Positions 51,922 to 60,919 of a stretch of DNA of 64,000 nt are shown in pieces. Source of the stretch: Microvirga sp. VF16 (lineage in GTDB: Bacteria; Pseudomonadota; Alphaproteobacteria; Rhizobiales; Beijerinckiaceae); NCBI RefSeq assembly GCF_016864375.1, contig NZ_CP069354.1, forward strand, positions 2,129,501 to 2,193,500, in the 5' to 3' direction. Numbering within the stretch: the stretch's first letter is position 1; each line of letters begins with the position of its first letter. Both the position numbers and the translations under genes were made by a program. The notes beneath the pieces were generated by a model. It had not been told where the DNA came from and did not search any database. It saw nothing but the letters and a program-made list of their open reading frames with translations.

Positions 51922-53578
51922 TTGGCTCTGACGCAATTTTGGTGGTGAGGCGCTATGCCGGCGCGACGAGGCGCGCCTCGAGCAGATCGAGTTTCCCGCG
52001 ACCGTACATCTGGCGCTTCACCAGCTTGAGCTTGGTGATCTGGCCCTCAGTTTGGCCGTTGGACCAGGAAGACGTTATGGCCGCGGCGACAGCGGCGTGA
52101 TCCTTTCTCACGCCGCGGCCGAACGCCGCCACGAGGCTCGAATTGGCTCGTTCCAGCCAGGGAGCAAGGTCAGCCAGAGCCTTCCTGCGGATCATGCCCT
52201 GGAAGGCAGCGATGATTTCACGCGCCTCGACAAGCGAGGGCACGCCGCTCTCGATCGCCGCAACCAGCACGGTTTCGGACCTGGAGAGCTTGTCGCGGGC
52301 GATGGTCATCAGTCGTGCGAGGGTTCTCGCCGATGGCGTCCGCTTCAGGATGCCGTCCTCGATCGTCTCAGCCCGCCGGCGGCGCGTTGCCCACTCGGTG
52401 ACGACCCTCAAACTGCCACGGAACCCCTGGTGTCCGAGACGACGCCAGAGTTCGGCACCATTGCGCTGCCCGGCGGCCCACTGCGCGTCGAGCCAGGGCA
52501 GGAACAGTTCAAGCGAACTCTCTCGGGAGCGGAAGACATCCGAGCGCTGCCCGCGCAAAACGCGCCGAACCAGACCGCGGCTATATCCGGTGCGGCGAAC
52601 GATCTCCTTGATCGTCACCTCTGCCTTTGCGAGTTCGAGAATAGCCGCGTTGGTCTCTTCGCGACGAAGGTATCCTTCATACTGGATGCGCTCGGCAGCG
52701 GTGAGCAGATCCGGGGCGATTGTCGCCGCGCCAACGACAGCACGGAGCTGGCGCATGGATTTGCGAACGGCGTCGATGAATGCCTGGCTCGCATTTTCCA
52801 TCAGGTGCCAGCGATCAGCGACCTGCATCGCTGCTGGCAGGGCCTTGGCGGCGGCCAGAGCATAGCCGCCGCCCCGGTCTCGAGCGACAATGTTGATCTG
52901 AGGCTGGGCTGTAAGCCACGCCTGCGTCGTTGCCGGCTCCCGGTCAGGCAACAGAGCAATGGTCTGGCGCCGTTCCAGATCGCAGATCAACGTTCCATAG
53001 CGCTGATTGCGTCGCCAGGCCCAATCGTCGATCCCGATCACGGTGGGCGGGATGAAGGGCGGTCGGCCTCGCCTTCTGATCACCCGGAGCAGCGTGTCGT
53101 TGCTCGCCGGCAGCATCAGTCTTTGTGCAAAGCGTGCCGCGGGCCGGCCGCCCAAAGCGAGCCCGAGATGGTGGATGATCTGATCGAGCCGGGATGTGCG
53201 CCGAGACCACGGTAGTAGCACCCCATTGTCGAAGCGCTCTGTGAAGATGCGGCGCGGGCACAGAACCGCCTCGCAATGAAAGCGTCGTGCCCGAACGACG
53301 AGACGGACCGGCCTGCCGGAAAGCGGCAGATCCGCCAGCTGCCGGGTATAGCGGCTGTGAACGCGCGTTGAGGTTGTCCCGCATCCCGGGCAGCAACTTT
53401 CCGCGCTGGATGCTCGGAGGCCGATCCGGATGCCGAAATCCGCTTCGGCCACCTCATCGACGATAAAACCGCCCGGCACCAACTCCGAGACTCGCAAATG
53501 CTGACCCATGGCCTTGATTCTCCACGTGAACCAGGGCCAGCGAGACGCTCAACTCCATCAAAAGTGAGTCAGAGCCAA
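51922..53578 (-). mobile_element. ISL3-family insertion sequence
   Basis: The ends TTGGCTCTGACGCAATTTTG and (complement) TTGGCTCTGACTCACTTTTG match at 18 of 20 positions. They flank one intact transposase gene; total about 1657 bp. I could not see the expected 8-bp target duplication (GCAATG.. against ACTTGG..), which hints at rearrangement beside it. Confidence 0.85.
51953..53509 (-). CDS. ISL3-family transposase
   Basis: A 518-residue transposase. The N-terminal zinc-binding motif is SCCPGCGTTSTRVHSRYTRQ. The DDE domain starts at VIGIDDWAWRRNQRYGTLICD, the second Asp is in NIVARDRGGGYALAA, and the Glu lies in SNGQTEGQITKLKLVKRQMY, all typical of ISL3. A helix-turn-helix (EVTIKEIVRRTGYSRGLVRR) is inserted in the middle. 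The frame is intact. Confidence 0.93.
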   Translation of the reverse strand: MGQHLRVSELVPGGFIVDEVAEADFGIRIGLRASSAESCCPGCGTTSTRVHSRYTRQLADLPLSGRPVRLVVRARRFHCEAVLCPRRIFTERFDNGVLLPWSRRTSRLDQIIHHLGLALGGRPAARFAQRLMLPASNDTLLRVIRRRGRPPFIPPTVIGIDDWAWRRNQRYGTLICDLERRQTIALLPDREPATTQAWLTAQPQINIVARDRGGGYALAAAKALPAAMQVADRWHLMENASQAFIDAVRKSMRQLRAVVGAATIAPDLLTAAERIQYEGYLRREETNAAILELAKAEVTIKEIVRRTGYSRGLVRRVLRGQRSDVFRSRESSLELFLPWLDAQWAAGQRNGAELWRRLGHQGFRGSLRVVTEWATRRRRAETIEDGILKRTPSARTLARLMTIARDKLSRSETVLVAAIESGVPSLVEAREIIAAFQGMIRRKALADLAPWLERANSSLVAAFGRGVRKDHAAVAAAITSSWSNGQTEGQITKLKLVKRQMYGRGKLDLLEARLVAPA

Positions 53579-53667
53579 ACTTGGAAGCCGATTGACAGCG
53601 GTGTTCAGGCGTGCAACCGCGTATGACCCTTGCGGTTGACTCGGGAAGCACCGCAAGGGGCCTCCTC

Positions 53668-54031
53668 ATGCTCAGCGGGATCCAAGTTCTGATCGTCGAG
53701 GATGAAGCCTTGGTCGCCGCGATGTTGTCGGACGCGGTGGAGAATGCGGGGGCGAAAGCGTGGGCGTGGCTCGCACCGTCGATGAGGCGCGCCAGCTGAT
53801 CAGGATGCTCACCTTCGAGGTGGCGGTGTTGGATATCCACTTGGCAGATGGCGACGTCACACCGGTTCTGGAGGCGCTCCACGCCCGCAGAGCCTCACCA
53901 TCGTGTACAGTGGAGACGGACTGCCGGAGAAGGTCAGAGCACGGCACCCTGAGCTTGTGGCGCTTCGGAAGCCGGTTCTATCGGGACGGATTGTGACCGA
54001 GATCCTCCGAGCGGGCGGAAAGCGCCTGTAG
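53668..54031 (+). pseudogene. Single-domain response regulator, two frameshifts
   Basis: The pieces in order are SGIQVLIVEDEALVAAMLSD (acidic pocket), VGVARTVDEARQLIRMLTFE followed by VAVLDIHLADGDV (phospho-acceptor Asp), and LTIVYSGDGLPEKVRAR with VALRKPVLSGRIVTEIL (conserved Thr/Ser and Lys-Pro). They lie in three frames, with shifts near 53757 and 53890. Intact, the protein would be a CheY/Spo0F-like receiver of about 120 residues. It lies directly beside the ISL3 element. Confidence 0.8.
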
Positions 54032-54196
54032 TCCAGCATGGAACAAGGTGACATGCCTGCAGAGTGCTCATTCTGAATGGTTGCTGGGCAAGGGCTTCCG
54101 TGAGGACAACCCTGGTCCGCTCCAGGCATGCGCAACCATCACGATACGGCCCCGTTGATGCCTGCACCGCCATGGTGCGTTGCACAACGAGGTCTC

Positions 54197-55216
54197 ATGA
54201 AGTTCGCTCCCGACGACTACCTTGCCGTCCTCCCTCTTCATCATGAGTTTGGGGTCTATCCTCCAGTCCGCCAGCCGTCCCGGCGCAGGGCTGTTCCGAA
54301 GAGAAGGCGGGTCTCCCTGGCCCTGCAAGGGGGTGGATCGTTTGGAGCCTTCACCTGGGGCGTGCTCGACCGCCTGCTGGAGGACAGGACCATCACGTTT
54401 GATGCCGTGAGTGGCGCCAGCGCGGGTGCCGTGAACGCCACTCTGCTCGCCTCAGGGCTGGTCCAGGGCGGTCCAGAGGCAGCGAAGGAAACTCTCCAAC
54501 GCTTCTGGCAGCGGGCCAGTGAGGCGGCGCCCAGAGCCCACGCCGGCCTCGCCGTCGAGGTCGCTGTCCGCCATCTCTCGCCGTATCAGTTCAACCCGTT
54601 CAACCTGCACCCCCTGAAGGTGCTCCTGGCGGAGGAGATCAACTTCGAGGCCCTGCGGGAGCATTCGAAGCTCAAGCTGCTGATCGCGACAACGCGGGTG
54701 CGTGATGGAAGCCTGCGTGTCTTCCGCGAGAAGGCCGTCACCCTCGACGTGATCCTGGCCTCGACCTGCCTGCCTGTCCTGCATCATGCGGTGTCCATCG
54801 ACGGCGAGGCGTACTGGGATGGTGGGTATTCGGCCAATCCGCCCTTGCTGCCGCTGGTCTCCGCCTCGCGCGCCACGGAGGCGCTGGTGGTGCAGATCAT
54901 GCCGTCCGTTGGAGCCGAGATGCCCACCTCCGCGTCAGAGATCCGCAAGCGCATCGAACAGATCACGTTCGCCAGCTCGTTGGCGCGGGACATGGATGCC
55001 TTGGCTGCTATGAAGCAGCTTGCCGGTCCCCACGACCAAGGATCCCGTCTGGCCCGCAAGCTGCAAAAGCTGCGGCTCCATCACCTCGCGGCGGAGGCGG
55101 AGTATCCGGCCCTGGGCGAGGCCAGTGCGCTCAACTTGAACTGGGACTTCCTGCTGGCGCTCCGGGATGCGGGCCGAAGAGCGGCGGATCGGTGGCTCGG
55201 CCAGGGATCGGGGTGA
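54197..55216 (+). CDS. Patatin-like phospholipase
   Basis: A 339-residue lipid acyl hydrolase. The oxyanion hole is LALQGGGSFGAFTWGVLDRL, the nucleophile Ser is in AVSGASAGAVNATLLASG and the catalytic Asp in AYWDGGYSANPPL. The rest (LHPLKVLLAEEINFEAL, LLIATTRVRDGSLRVF) fits the bacterial patatins found near polyhydroxyalkanoate genes. No export signal is visible; the N-terminus is basic (SRRRAVPKRRR). ATG 54197 has GAGG upstream. The frame upstream to 54128 is not conserved. Confidence 0.88.
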   Translation: MKFAPDDYLAVLPLHHEFGVYPPVRQPSRRRAVPKRRRVSLALQGGGSFGAFTWGVLDRLLEDRTITFDAVSGASAGAVNATLLASGLVQGGPEAAKETLQRFWQRASEAAPRAHAGLAVEVAVRHLSPYQFNPFNLHPLKVLLAEEINFEALREHSKLKLLIATTRVRDGSLRVFREKAVTLDVILASTCLPVLHHAVSIDGEAYWDGGYSANPPLLPLVSASRATEALVVQIMPSVGAEMPTSASEIRKRIEQITFASSLARDMDALAAMKQLAGPHDQGSRLARKLQKLRLHHLAAEAEYPALGEASALNLNWDFLLALRDAGRRAADRWLGQGSG

Positions 55217-55307
55217 ACAACACCCTGGATCGCGCCTCATCGTCCACGATCTCATCAGGAACAAAGTCCAGATCCGGCCATTGAAATCCAACCAATGGAG
55301 GGATGAA

Positions 55308-55835
55308 ATGGCAGGCAAGGCAAGCTTCACAGCGGAGGAACGGGCCCGCGTCGTGGCCAGCCCGATGGTGGCCAGCATGGCGATCACCGCAGCCGACCCA
55401 AGCGGCCTCTGGGGCTTGCTGAAGGAGGCCATGTCGGGCGGCTGGGCCCTGCTGGAGGTCAAGCAGGGCAGTCAGGCCAACGCGCTCGTCAAGGCGGTGG
55501 CCGACGACATCATCACCCCGGAAACCCGCACTGCCGCCCGCGACCGGATGCAGGCGCAGTTCAAGGGCGCCCAGCGTGGCGAACTGAAGGGCAGGGCCAT
55601 TGAGGAGCTGCGCGCCATTTCCTCGCTCGTGGAGACCAAGGCCCCCGAGGATGCGGCAGGGTTCAAGGTGTGGCTTAACGAAGTGGCCCGCAAGGCCGCA
55701 GAAGCGGGTAACGAGGGGGGCTTTCTCGGCTTCGGCGGAGTGGCGGTCAGCGATGCGGAGCGGGCGACCCTGGCCGAGATCGCAGCTGCCCTCGGCACGT
55801 CCGGAGCCGTCCCGGCTGCGCGCCCCTCATCCTGA
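55308..55835 (+). CDS. Conserved hypothetical protein
   Basis: 175 residues, mostly helical and without membrane segments: GKASFTAEERARVVASPMVA, SMAITAADPSGLWGLLKEAM, then DAAGFKVWLNEVARKAAEAG and GGFLGFGGVAVSDAERATL. The last parts are conserved-looking and resemble proteins I recall from Methylobacteriaceae without known function. ATG 55308 has GGAGGG upstream. It follows the patatin gene by 90 bases and may be in the same transcript. Confidence 0.7.
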   Translation: MAGKASFTAEERARVVASPMVASMAITAADPSGLWGLLKEAMSGGWALLEVKQGSQANALVKAVADDIITPETRTAARDRMQAQFKGAQRGELKGRAIEELRAISSLVETKAPEDAAGFKVWLNEVARKAAEAGNEGGFLGFGGVAVSDAERATLAEIAAALGTSGAVPAARPSS

Positions 55836-55864
55836 CCAATCGCCGCCCGGTCGACGTGGCTCAG

Positions 55865-56349
55865 CGGTCCCCCTGCTGGGAGGTACTGTTGTTTGTCGGG
55901 AGATGTCGCGTCACGAGCCACATCACCCGAGACGATCAGGACAGCGAAAATGATCCCAGCGGCGGCAATCTGGTACATGCCGGCCCCGGCTGCCATGCCG
56001 ATGGAACTCGTCATCCAGAGACTTGCTGCGGTCGTGAGGCCTTAAACACTGCCTCTCGCCACGAAGATCACTCCGGCGCACAGGAACCCGATGGCCTGGG
56101 CCAGACCCTGAATGGCCCGGGTAGGGTCCGGGTCGCCCTGTCCCCGGGCGGACACCTCCTCGAGAGCTCCAGGGCAATCAGCATCGTCATGGCCGAACTG
56201 AGCGCAACCAGCATGTGCGTCCGAACGCCCGCCGAGATGCCGCGCACCTCGTGGTCGAGGCCGAGCAACAGCCCGAAGGCCGACGCAAGGCCAAAGCGCC
56301 AATGCATCTCGTTGAACGGAATGACCGAGGTTCCCAGGACCTGCTCCAC
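55865..56349 (-). pseudogene. MgtC/SapB-family membrane protein, frameshift and nonsense mutations
   Basis: Recognisable MgtC sequence starts with WRFGLASAFGLLLGLDHEVR, GISAGVRTHMLVALSSA and LIALELS. A frameshift near 56160 leads to TRAIQGLAQAIGFLCAGVIF and VARGSV. An in-frame TAA at 56042-56044 replaces the expected Lys codon, and the same frame continues GLTTAASLWMTSSIGMAAGA and GMYQIAAAGIIFAVLIV. Two disabling changes make this a true pseudogene rather than a sequencing artefact. Confidence 0.8.
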
Positions 56350-56523
56350 GCCTTGCTCTCCCTTTGCATCGCTGATCGCCAGGACACAAACTTGGCTGTT
56401 GGCGGGTATGTTCCTGCGTAAGTTTCGGAACCATTCAGTGAAGATCTCTGAAGATCTCTGCAGTGCGTGGACGTTAGGACGCCAGACACAGTCTTGGCCG
56501 AGAACTCGATGGAGGAGATGTCA

Positions 56524-57627
56524 ATGATCCAGCAAGAGGCGGAGCCCTCCTTCGACGCGGCAACGCAGGCCTATCTCGCCTGGATGGCCCGCTTCTGCGC
56601 CCTGGACGAGCAAGGTCTCAAGCTCAAACAGGCGAAGATGCGCGATAGTCCCTTCGCCTTTCTGCGGGGGACCTTTTACCGCTGGTCCCATCACTTCGCG
56701 GCCGTGCCGGACGAGGTCCGCTCAGCCCCGTCCTTCCTGATCGTCGGCGACATCCATCTGGAAAACTTCGGCACCTGGCGGGACCGGGAGGGGCGGTTGG
56801 TCTGGGGCATCAACGACTTCGACGAGGCGGCCGAACTCCCGGTCACCAGCGACCTCGTGCGGCTCGCCACGAGCGCCGTGCTGGAAGCCCGGCGGGAGGC
56901 ATTCCAGCTCACAGCTTTTGAGGCGGCGGACACGATCCTGGAAGGTTACTGGGCGCATCTGAAGTTTGGCCCCGACCCGTTCATCCTGGAGGACCGGCAC
57001 GCGTGGCTGCGCGACCTCGCCGCCGCATCCGGGACCAGCGCCCAGAGATACTGGCGCAAACTCTTGAAGCAGCAGGAAATCGATGAACACGCCGTCCCGG
57101 AGGAGGCACGCGAGCTTCTGCGGTCGCATCTCCCAGCGGGCGCCGCCCGGGTCCGGTTCTTCCGCCGGCTGGCCGGTCTTGGGAGCCTGGGCCGCCCCCG
57201 CTTCATGGCCGTGGCGGAGTGGTGCGGCGGCCTTGTGGCCCGCGAGGCCAAAGCCGGGATCCCATCGGCGGTGCATGTCGCCGTATCCGAGGTCGACGCT
57301 CCAACCGGCCCGTCCCGCCGAGCGGTGGAGCAGGCCTGTCGGGCACCGGATCCGGCCCTGCACATCGGCGAGCGCTGGGTGGTCCGGCGGCTTTCGCCCG
57401 AGGCACGCAAGGTCGAGATCGATGAGGTCGAGCATGCCCCGGACCAGAAGCATCTTCTGCATGCGATGGGACGGGAACTGGCCAATGTTCACCTGGGCTC
57501 CGCCCGCGGAGCCGCGCCGATCCGCTCCTGTCTTGAGCGGCTGCCCGACGATTGGCTGCGGACAGCATCCTGTCTGGCCGCGGCGCATGTCCAGCAGGAC
57601 TACGAAACGTTTCTGCGCGGCTCGTGA
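56524..57627 (+). CDS. DUF2252 protein (kinase-like fold)
   Basis: A 367-residue protein of the DUF2252 family. The N-terminal motif is KMRDSPFAFLRGTFYRW, then FLIVGDIHLENFGTWRDREG with NDFDEAAELP, which resemble catalytic-loop and metal-binding motifs of aminoglycoside phosphotransferase-like folds. The C-terminus holds ERWVVRRLSPEARKVEI and GRELANVHLGSARG. Its substrate is unknown. ATG 56524 is chosen because GGAGGAG lies 7 bases upstream; upstream in-frame ATGs overlap that site. Confidence 0.82.
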   Translation: MIQQEAEPSFDAATQAYLAWMARFCALDEQGLKLKQAKMRDSPFAFLRGTFYRWSHHFAAVPDEVRSAPSFLIVGDIHLENFGTWRDREGRLVWGINDFDEAAELPVTSDLVRLATSAVLEARREAFQLTAFEAADTILEGYWAHLKFGPDPFILEDRHAWLRDLAAASGTSAQRYWRKLLKQQEIDEHAVPEEARELLRSHLPAGAARVRFFRRLAGLGSLGRPRFMAVAEWCGGLVAREAKAGIPSAVHVAVSEVDAPTGPSRRAVEQACRAPDPALHIGERWVVRRLSPEARKVEIDEVEHAPDQKHLLHAMGRELANVHLGSARGAAPIRSCLERLPDDWLRTASCLAAAHVQQDYETFLRGS

Positions 57628-57713
57628 TGTGCGGCGCGCGGCTTTCGATGCTGTCCGGTCAAGGTGGATCTCGCGTCAGGGTCAGGCGTTCAGCTTTTCC
57701 CACGGAGGACTCG

Positions 57714-57908
57714 ATGGCCCAATTTCCGCTCACCAAGACACTGACGAGCATCACCGTCACGCGCCATGACGGCGCGTACCAGCTTCAGATCGAGGATGAA
57801 TCGGGCGATGTCGCTGTTTACCACATCGGATCCGGGCAGATCCTTCAGCTTGCCGACGACCTCGACGATCTGCTCGCGGAGGAGGAAGGGGCGCAGGCCG
57901 AGAGCTAA
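57714..57908 (+). CDS. Small acidic hypothetical protein
   Basis: 64 residues starting MAQFPLTKTLTSITVTRHDG, then AYQLQIEDESGDVAVYHIGS and an acidic tail (LADDLDDLLAEEEGAQAES). The ribosome site GGAGGAC precedes ATG 57714. The beta-strand pattern suggests a small folded protein. No family is recognised. It follows DUF2252 by 86 bases. Confidence 0.65.
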   Translation: MAQFPLTKTLTSITVTRHDGAYQLQIEDESGDVAVYHIGSGQILQLADDLDDLLAEEEGAQAES

Positions 57909-58235
57909 CCGCGTGGGCCGCCTCATGCTCCTTCGCACGGAACACCGGACGTAAGTCGCACAAGCCTTCCCGGCTCAGATGACCTTCGCTTCAACAGCCT
58001 GAGCCCTCTGGATCAGGCTTTGCACGCGCCGATGCCGTGCGGAATGCCGGAAGGCTGCCGCCACGCACGAGCAGCCATGATCCTCCAGGAACGACGCCAG
58101 GAAAGCGAGTTCTTCTGGCACCATGCGAGGCGTCGAGTGTCGCCCCGGGATCGGCTGTGACCTGCATCACAGCAAGTTCCTCTCCCCTCTGGCACTAGCT
58201 TGCCAAGCAAAAACGCGCGCGCAGGAGGAGATCCC
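57909..58235. other. Intergenic region, no gene seen
   Basis: Leads to the RTX-type gene at 58236. No repeat or promoter motif stands out. Confidence 0.4.
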
Positions 58236-59200
58236 ATGCCATTCGACAAGCCCTATTCGCCCGGCCAGGACACGCAACTCCAGGGCCCCTATAGCTCCGA
58301 GGACAATGACCCCCTCTCGGATGGAGATGGCACCTACTACGCCGAACCATACTCACCTGGCCAGGACACGGATCTCGACCTTCCCGACACGTCTGACGAG
58401 GCCGAGGACGGCGAGGGCGTCGCTGATCCATACTCTCCAGACCAGGACACGGAGGTCACCTTGCCGGGGCTCTCTCTCTCGAGGGAGGCGATGGAAAGGA
58501 CCGCCTTGTAGGCAGTGCGGGCTCCGACCGCATCTCGGGTGGCAAAGGCAACGATAGCATGTGGGGCGATGACGGCCCTGATCGCATGTGGGGCGGCGAC
58601 GGCTCCGACATGATGAGTGGCGATGGTGGGGATGACCGCCTATGGGCCGGTGAGAACGGTGATTTCGCGCTGGGTTGGGACGGCAATAACCAGATCTGGG
58701 GCGAAGGCGGGAATGACGTCCTTGTTGGCGGTCAGGGGAATGACAGCCTGTATGGTGATGCTGGCGATGATACGCTGATGGGCTCCGAGGGAGCGGATCA
58801 GCTCACCGGCGGTGAAGGCCGGGACGAATTCATCTATCGCGGACCCTACAATGGCCCTGCGGTCGAGGAGAGCCCGGCGACTTCAGCCGGCGCGGATCAA
58901 ATCCTCGATTTCCAGTACGGCACGGACACGATCGATTTTGACTATCCTGAGGCGGCGGGTCCAGGCACACCGGAAAATTTCCACTCGGAAGGCACGAACG
59001 CAGACTCGATGGATGCCGCGGTCCAGGAAGCGAACCAGAACTATCGCGAGGATCATCTGACCTATCTCTACCTCGCCAATGAGGGAGCCGACACCGGCTA
59101 TCTGCTGGCGGATCTGGATGGGAACGGCAGCTTCGAGTTTGGCATCACGCTGGTCGGCAATGGCGGGCCGGGCGAGTTCGGCTACGACGCCATAGCCTGA
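58236..59200 (+). pseudogene. PYSPxQDT-repeat RTX-type protein, frameshifted at a (CT)5 tract
   Basis: The N-terminal ~75 residues carry repeats PYSPGQDTQL, PYSPGQDTDL and PYSPDQDTEV with acidic linkers. At 58470-58480 the frame breaks. The second frame continues LEGGDGKDRLVGSAGSDRI, then RTX nonapeptides (GGQGNDSLYGDAGDDTLMGS, GADQLTGGEG) that bind Ca2+, and a C-terminal domain (LTYLYLANEGADTGYLLADL, GNGSFEFGITLVGNGG). Losing one CT unit restores a ~320-residue frame. The intact paralogue at 59455-60222 has the same order. RTX proteins are usually secreted by a type I system, which is not encoded here. ATG 58236 has GGAGGAG upstream. It may be phase-variable rather than dead. Confidence 0.75.
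58470..58480. repeat. (CT)5C dinucleotide tract at the frameshift
   Basis: CTCTCTCTCTC lies precisely where the reading frame changes. The downstream frame is reached by removing two bases, that is one CT unit (or by adding one base). Confidence 0.9.
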
Positions 59201-59454
59201 CCCACAAATCGCCAAACGTGGATGGAGGATCGCTCGGCAGTATAGCGAGCGATCCCCTTTGTGCTTCCGGCCGCGGCTCTGCGGGGGCCTGCAACAGCCG
59301 CTTTAAGGCCGTTCCATAAACAGCCGTCCGCGAAGTTCCATCCACCCATGTCATTCCACTGACATCTAGGGGTTAACTGGGAACAGAGGTGATGACCTTC
59401 CGGACGGCTCCGCTCGGGCCAGGATCCGGCGACGACACTGCTGCGACCTGCCCG

Positions 59455-60222
59455 CTATAAGCTGACATCCTCGATAGCATCATAGCCGAACTCGCCCGGC
59501 CCGCCGTTGCCGACCATCGTGATGCCAAACTCGAAGCTGCCGTTCCCATCCAGATCCGCCAGCAGATAGCCGGTGTCGGCTCCCTCATTGGCGAGGTAGA
59601 GATAGGTCAGACGATCCTCGCCGGTCTGGTTCGCCTCCTGAGCGGCTGCATCCATCGAGGTCGCGGTGGTGCCGGCCGAGTGGTAGTTCTCAGCTGTCCC
59701 GGCAACCCCAAGCCCGATCTTGTCGGTGCCGTACTGGAAATCGAGGATTTGATCCGCACCCGTTGTGGTCGCCGGGCTCTCGGCCACAGCATCGGACCAG
59801 AACCAGAACTGATCCTGGCCTTCGCCGCCGGTGAGCTGATCTGCGCCAAGGTCTCCAACCAAGAGATCATGGCCGGCACCCCCGTTGAGATGATCATCTC
59901 CCTGTTCTCCATAGAGGACGTCATTGCCCCCTTCGCCCCAGAGATGGTCAATGCCTTCACCACCCTCTAGAAAGTCCCTGTCCTCACCGCCCCGGATCAC
60001 CATATCCGGGCTCTGACGGTCCGTGTCCTGGTCTGGAGAGTATGGGTCAGCGACGCCCTCGCCGTCCTCGGCCTCGTCAGACGTGTCGGGAAGATCGAGG
60101 TCCGTGTCCTGGTCTGGAGAATAGGGGGTCGCAACGCCCCCACCATCACCGGACTCGTCAGCGGCATCCGGAAGATGGAGTTCCGTGTCCTGGCCGGGGG
60201 AATAACGCTTGCCGAGCTCCAT
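59455..60222 (-). CDS. PYSPxQDT-repeat RTX-type protein, intact paralogue
   Basis: 255 residues: repeats RYSPGQDTEL, PYSPDQDTDL and PYSPDQDTD, then RTX nonapeptides (FLEGGEGIDHLWGEGGNDVL, YGEQGDDHLNGGAGHDLLVG, GADQLTGGEGQDQF) and a C-terminal domain (TGADQILDFQYGTDKIG, YLYLANEGADTGYLLADLDG, GPGEFGYDAI) almost identical to that of 58236-59200. The two genes point at each other, and their 3' ends form a long inverted repeat. It probably binds Ca2+ outside the cell. No signal peptide is seen, as usual for type I substrates. Confidence 0.82.
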   Translation of the reverse strand: MELGKRYSPGQDTELHLPDAADESGDGGGVATPYSPDQDTDLDLPDTSDEAEDGEGVADPYSPDQDTDRQSPDMVIRGGEDRDFLEGGEGIDHLWGEGGNDVLYGEQGDDHLNGGAGHDLLVGDLGADQLTGGEGQDQFWFWSDAVAESPATTTGADQILDFQYGTDKIGLGVAGTAENYHSAGTTATSMDAAAQEANQTGEDRLTYLYLANEGADTGYLLADLDGNGSFEFGITMVGNGGPGEFGYDAIEDVSL

Positions 60223-60512
60223 GACCGTCTCCTCTCGCCGCGCGCAGACGCCCGCTCCGCGAGAGGCAATGCCAGACGCGAGGCCGACTTTCTGTCACGC
60301 AGTTCACACTTGCTCGCGTCGCTTCTCCTTTTCGATGCTCCTCCCGTTGCCATAGAGCCATCGGAAGCCAAGCCCCATCGCCAGACCCGGTGAACAGGCT
60401 TCTCTCCCCCGACGTCGCGCCAAGATCAGGAGTATCGACGGGCCGGCCCGAAATTCGACGGCCTCATCCGGCACTGCGCAGCCCTATGACTGATGCTTTA
60501 CTGGTGACATCT

Positions 60513-60713
60513 CTAATGAGGACAATCAGGGACTTGTCTAATGAGTTCTGACAATGAGCGCCGTTTCAGCCAGCTCCGGATTGCGGACACTCCACCAAAG
60601 ACGATTGCGCCTCCCACCATGGCAGCGAACATCTGCGGAATAAAATGATGCCAGAGCGCCTCTTCGGCGGTCAGATCCAAATGGTCGTGGAGAAGGTGGC
60701 GGAGCGTGGCCAT
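60513..60713 (-). CDS. Small membrane protein
   Basis: 66 residues with one membrane segment (MFAAMVGGAIVFGGVSAI) and a His-rich N-terminus (TLRHLLHDHLDLTAEEALWH). ATG 60713 has GGGAG close upstream. The frame upstream (ETWISRTGSTLLLAAVGA) also looks coding and hydrophobic but has no start codon, so the gene may be truncated at its 5' end. No family is recognised. Confidence 0.45.
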   Translation of the reverse strand: MATLRHLLHDHLDLTAEEALWHHFIPQMFAAMVGGAIVFGGVSAIRSWLKRRSLSELIRQVPDCPH

Positions 60714-60919
60714 GGCTCCCACCGCTGCCAAGAGCAGGGTGCTCCCCGTTCTGCTGATCCAGGTCTCTTCTTCATACTGGCTGATTAGCCTACTCGTTAC
60801 GGTATGGTGATAGCTCTGCGTGCTGTTCCATACTGCGCCTCATGCGAAATTGGTGGCCGGAACTCTTCCGCCACAAGGACTTTAGTTCAATCGACTACTG
60901 GTTAGCTCTGGGCGACGCC

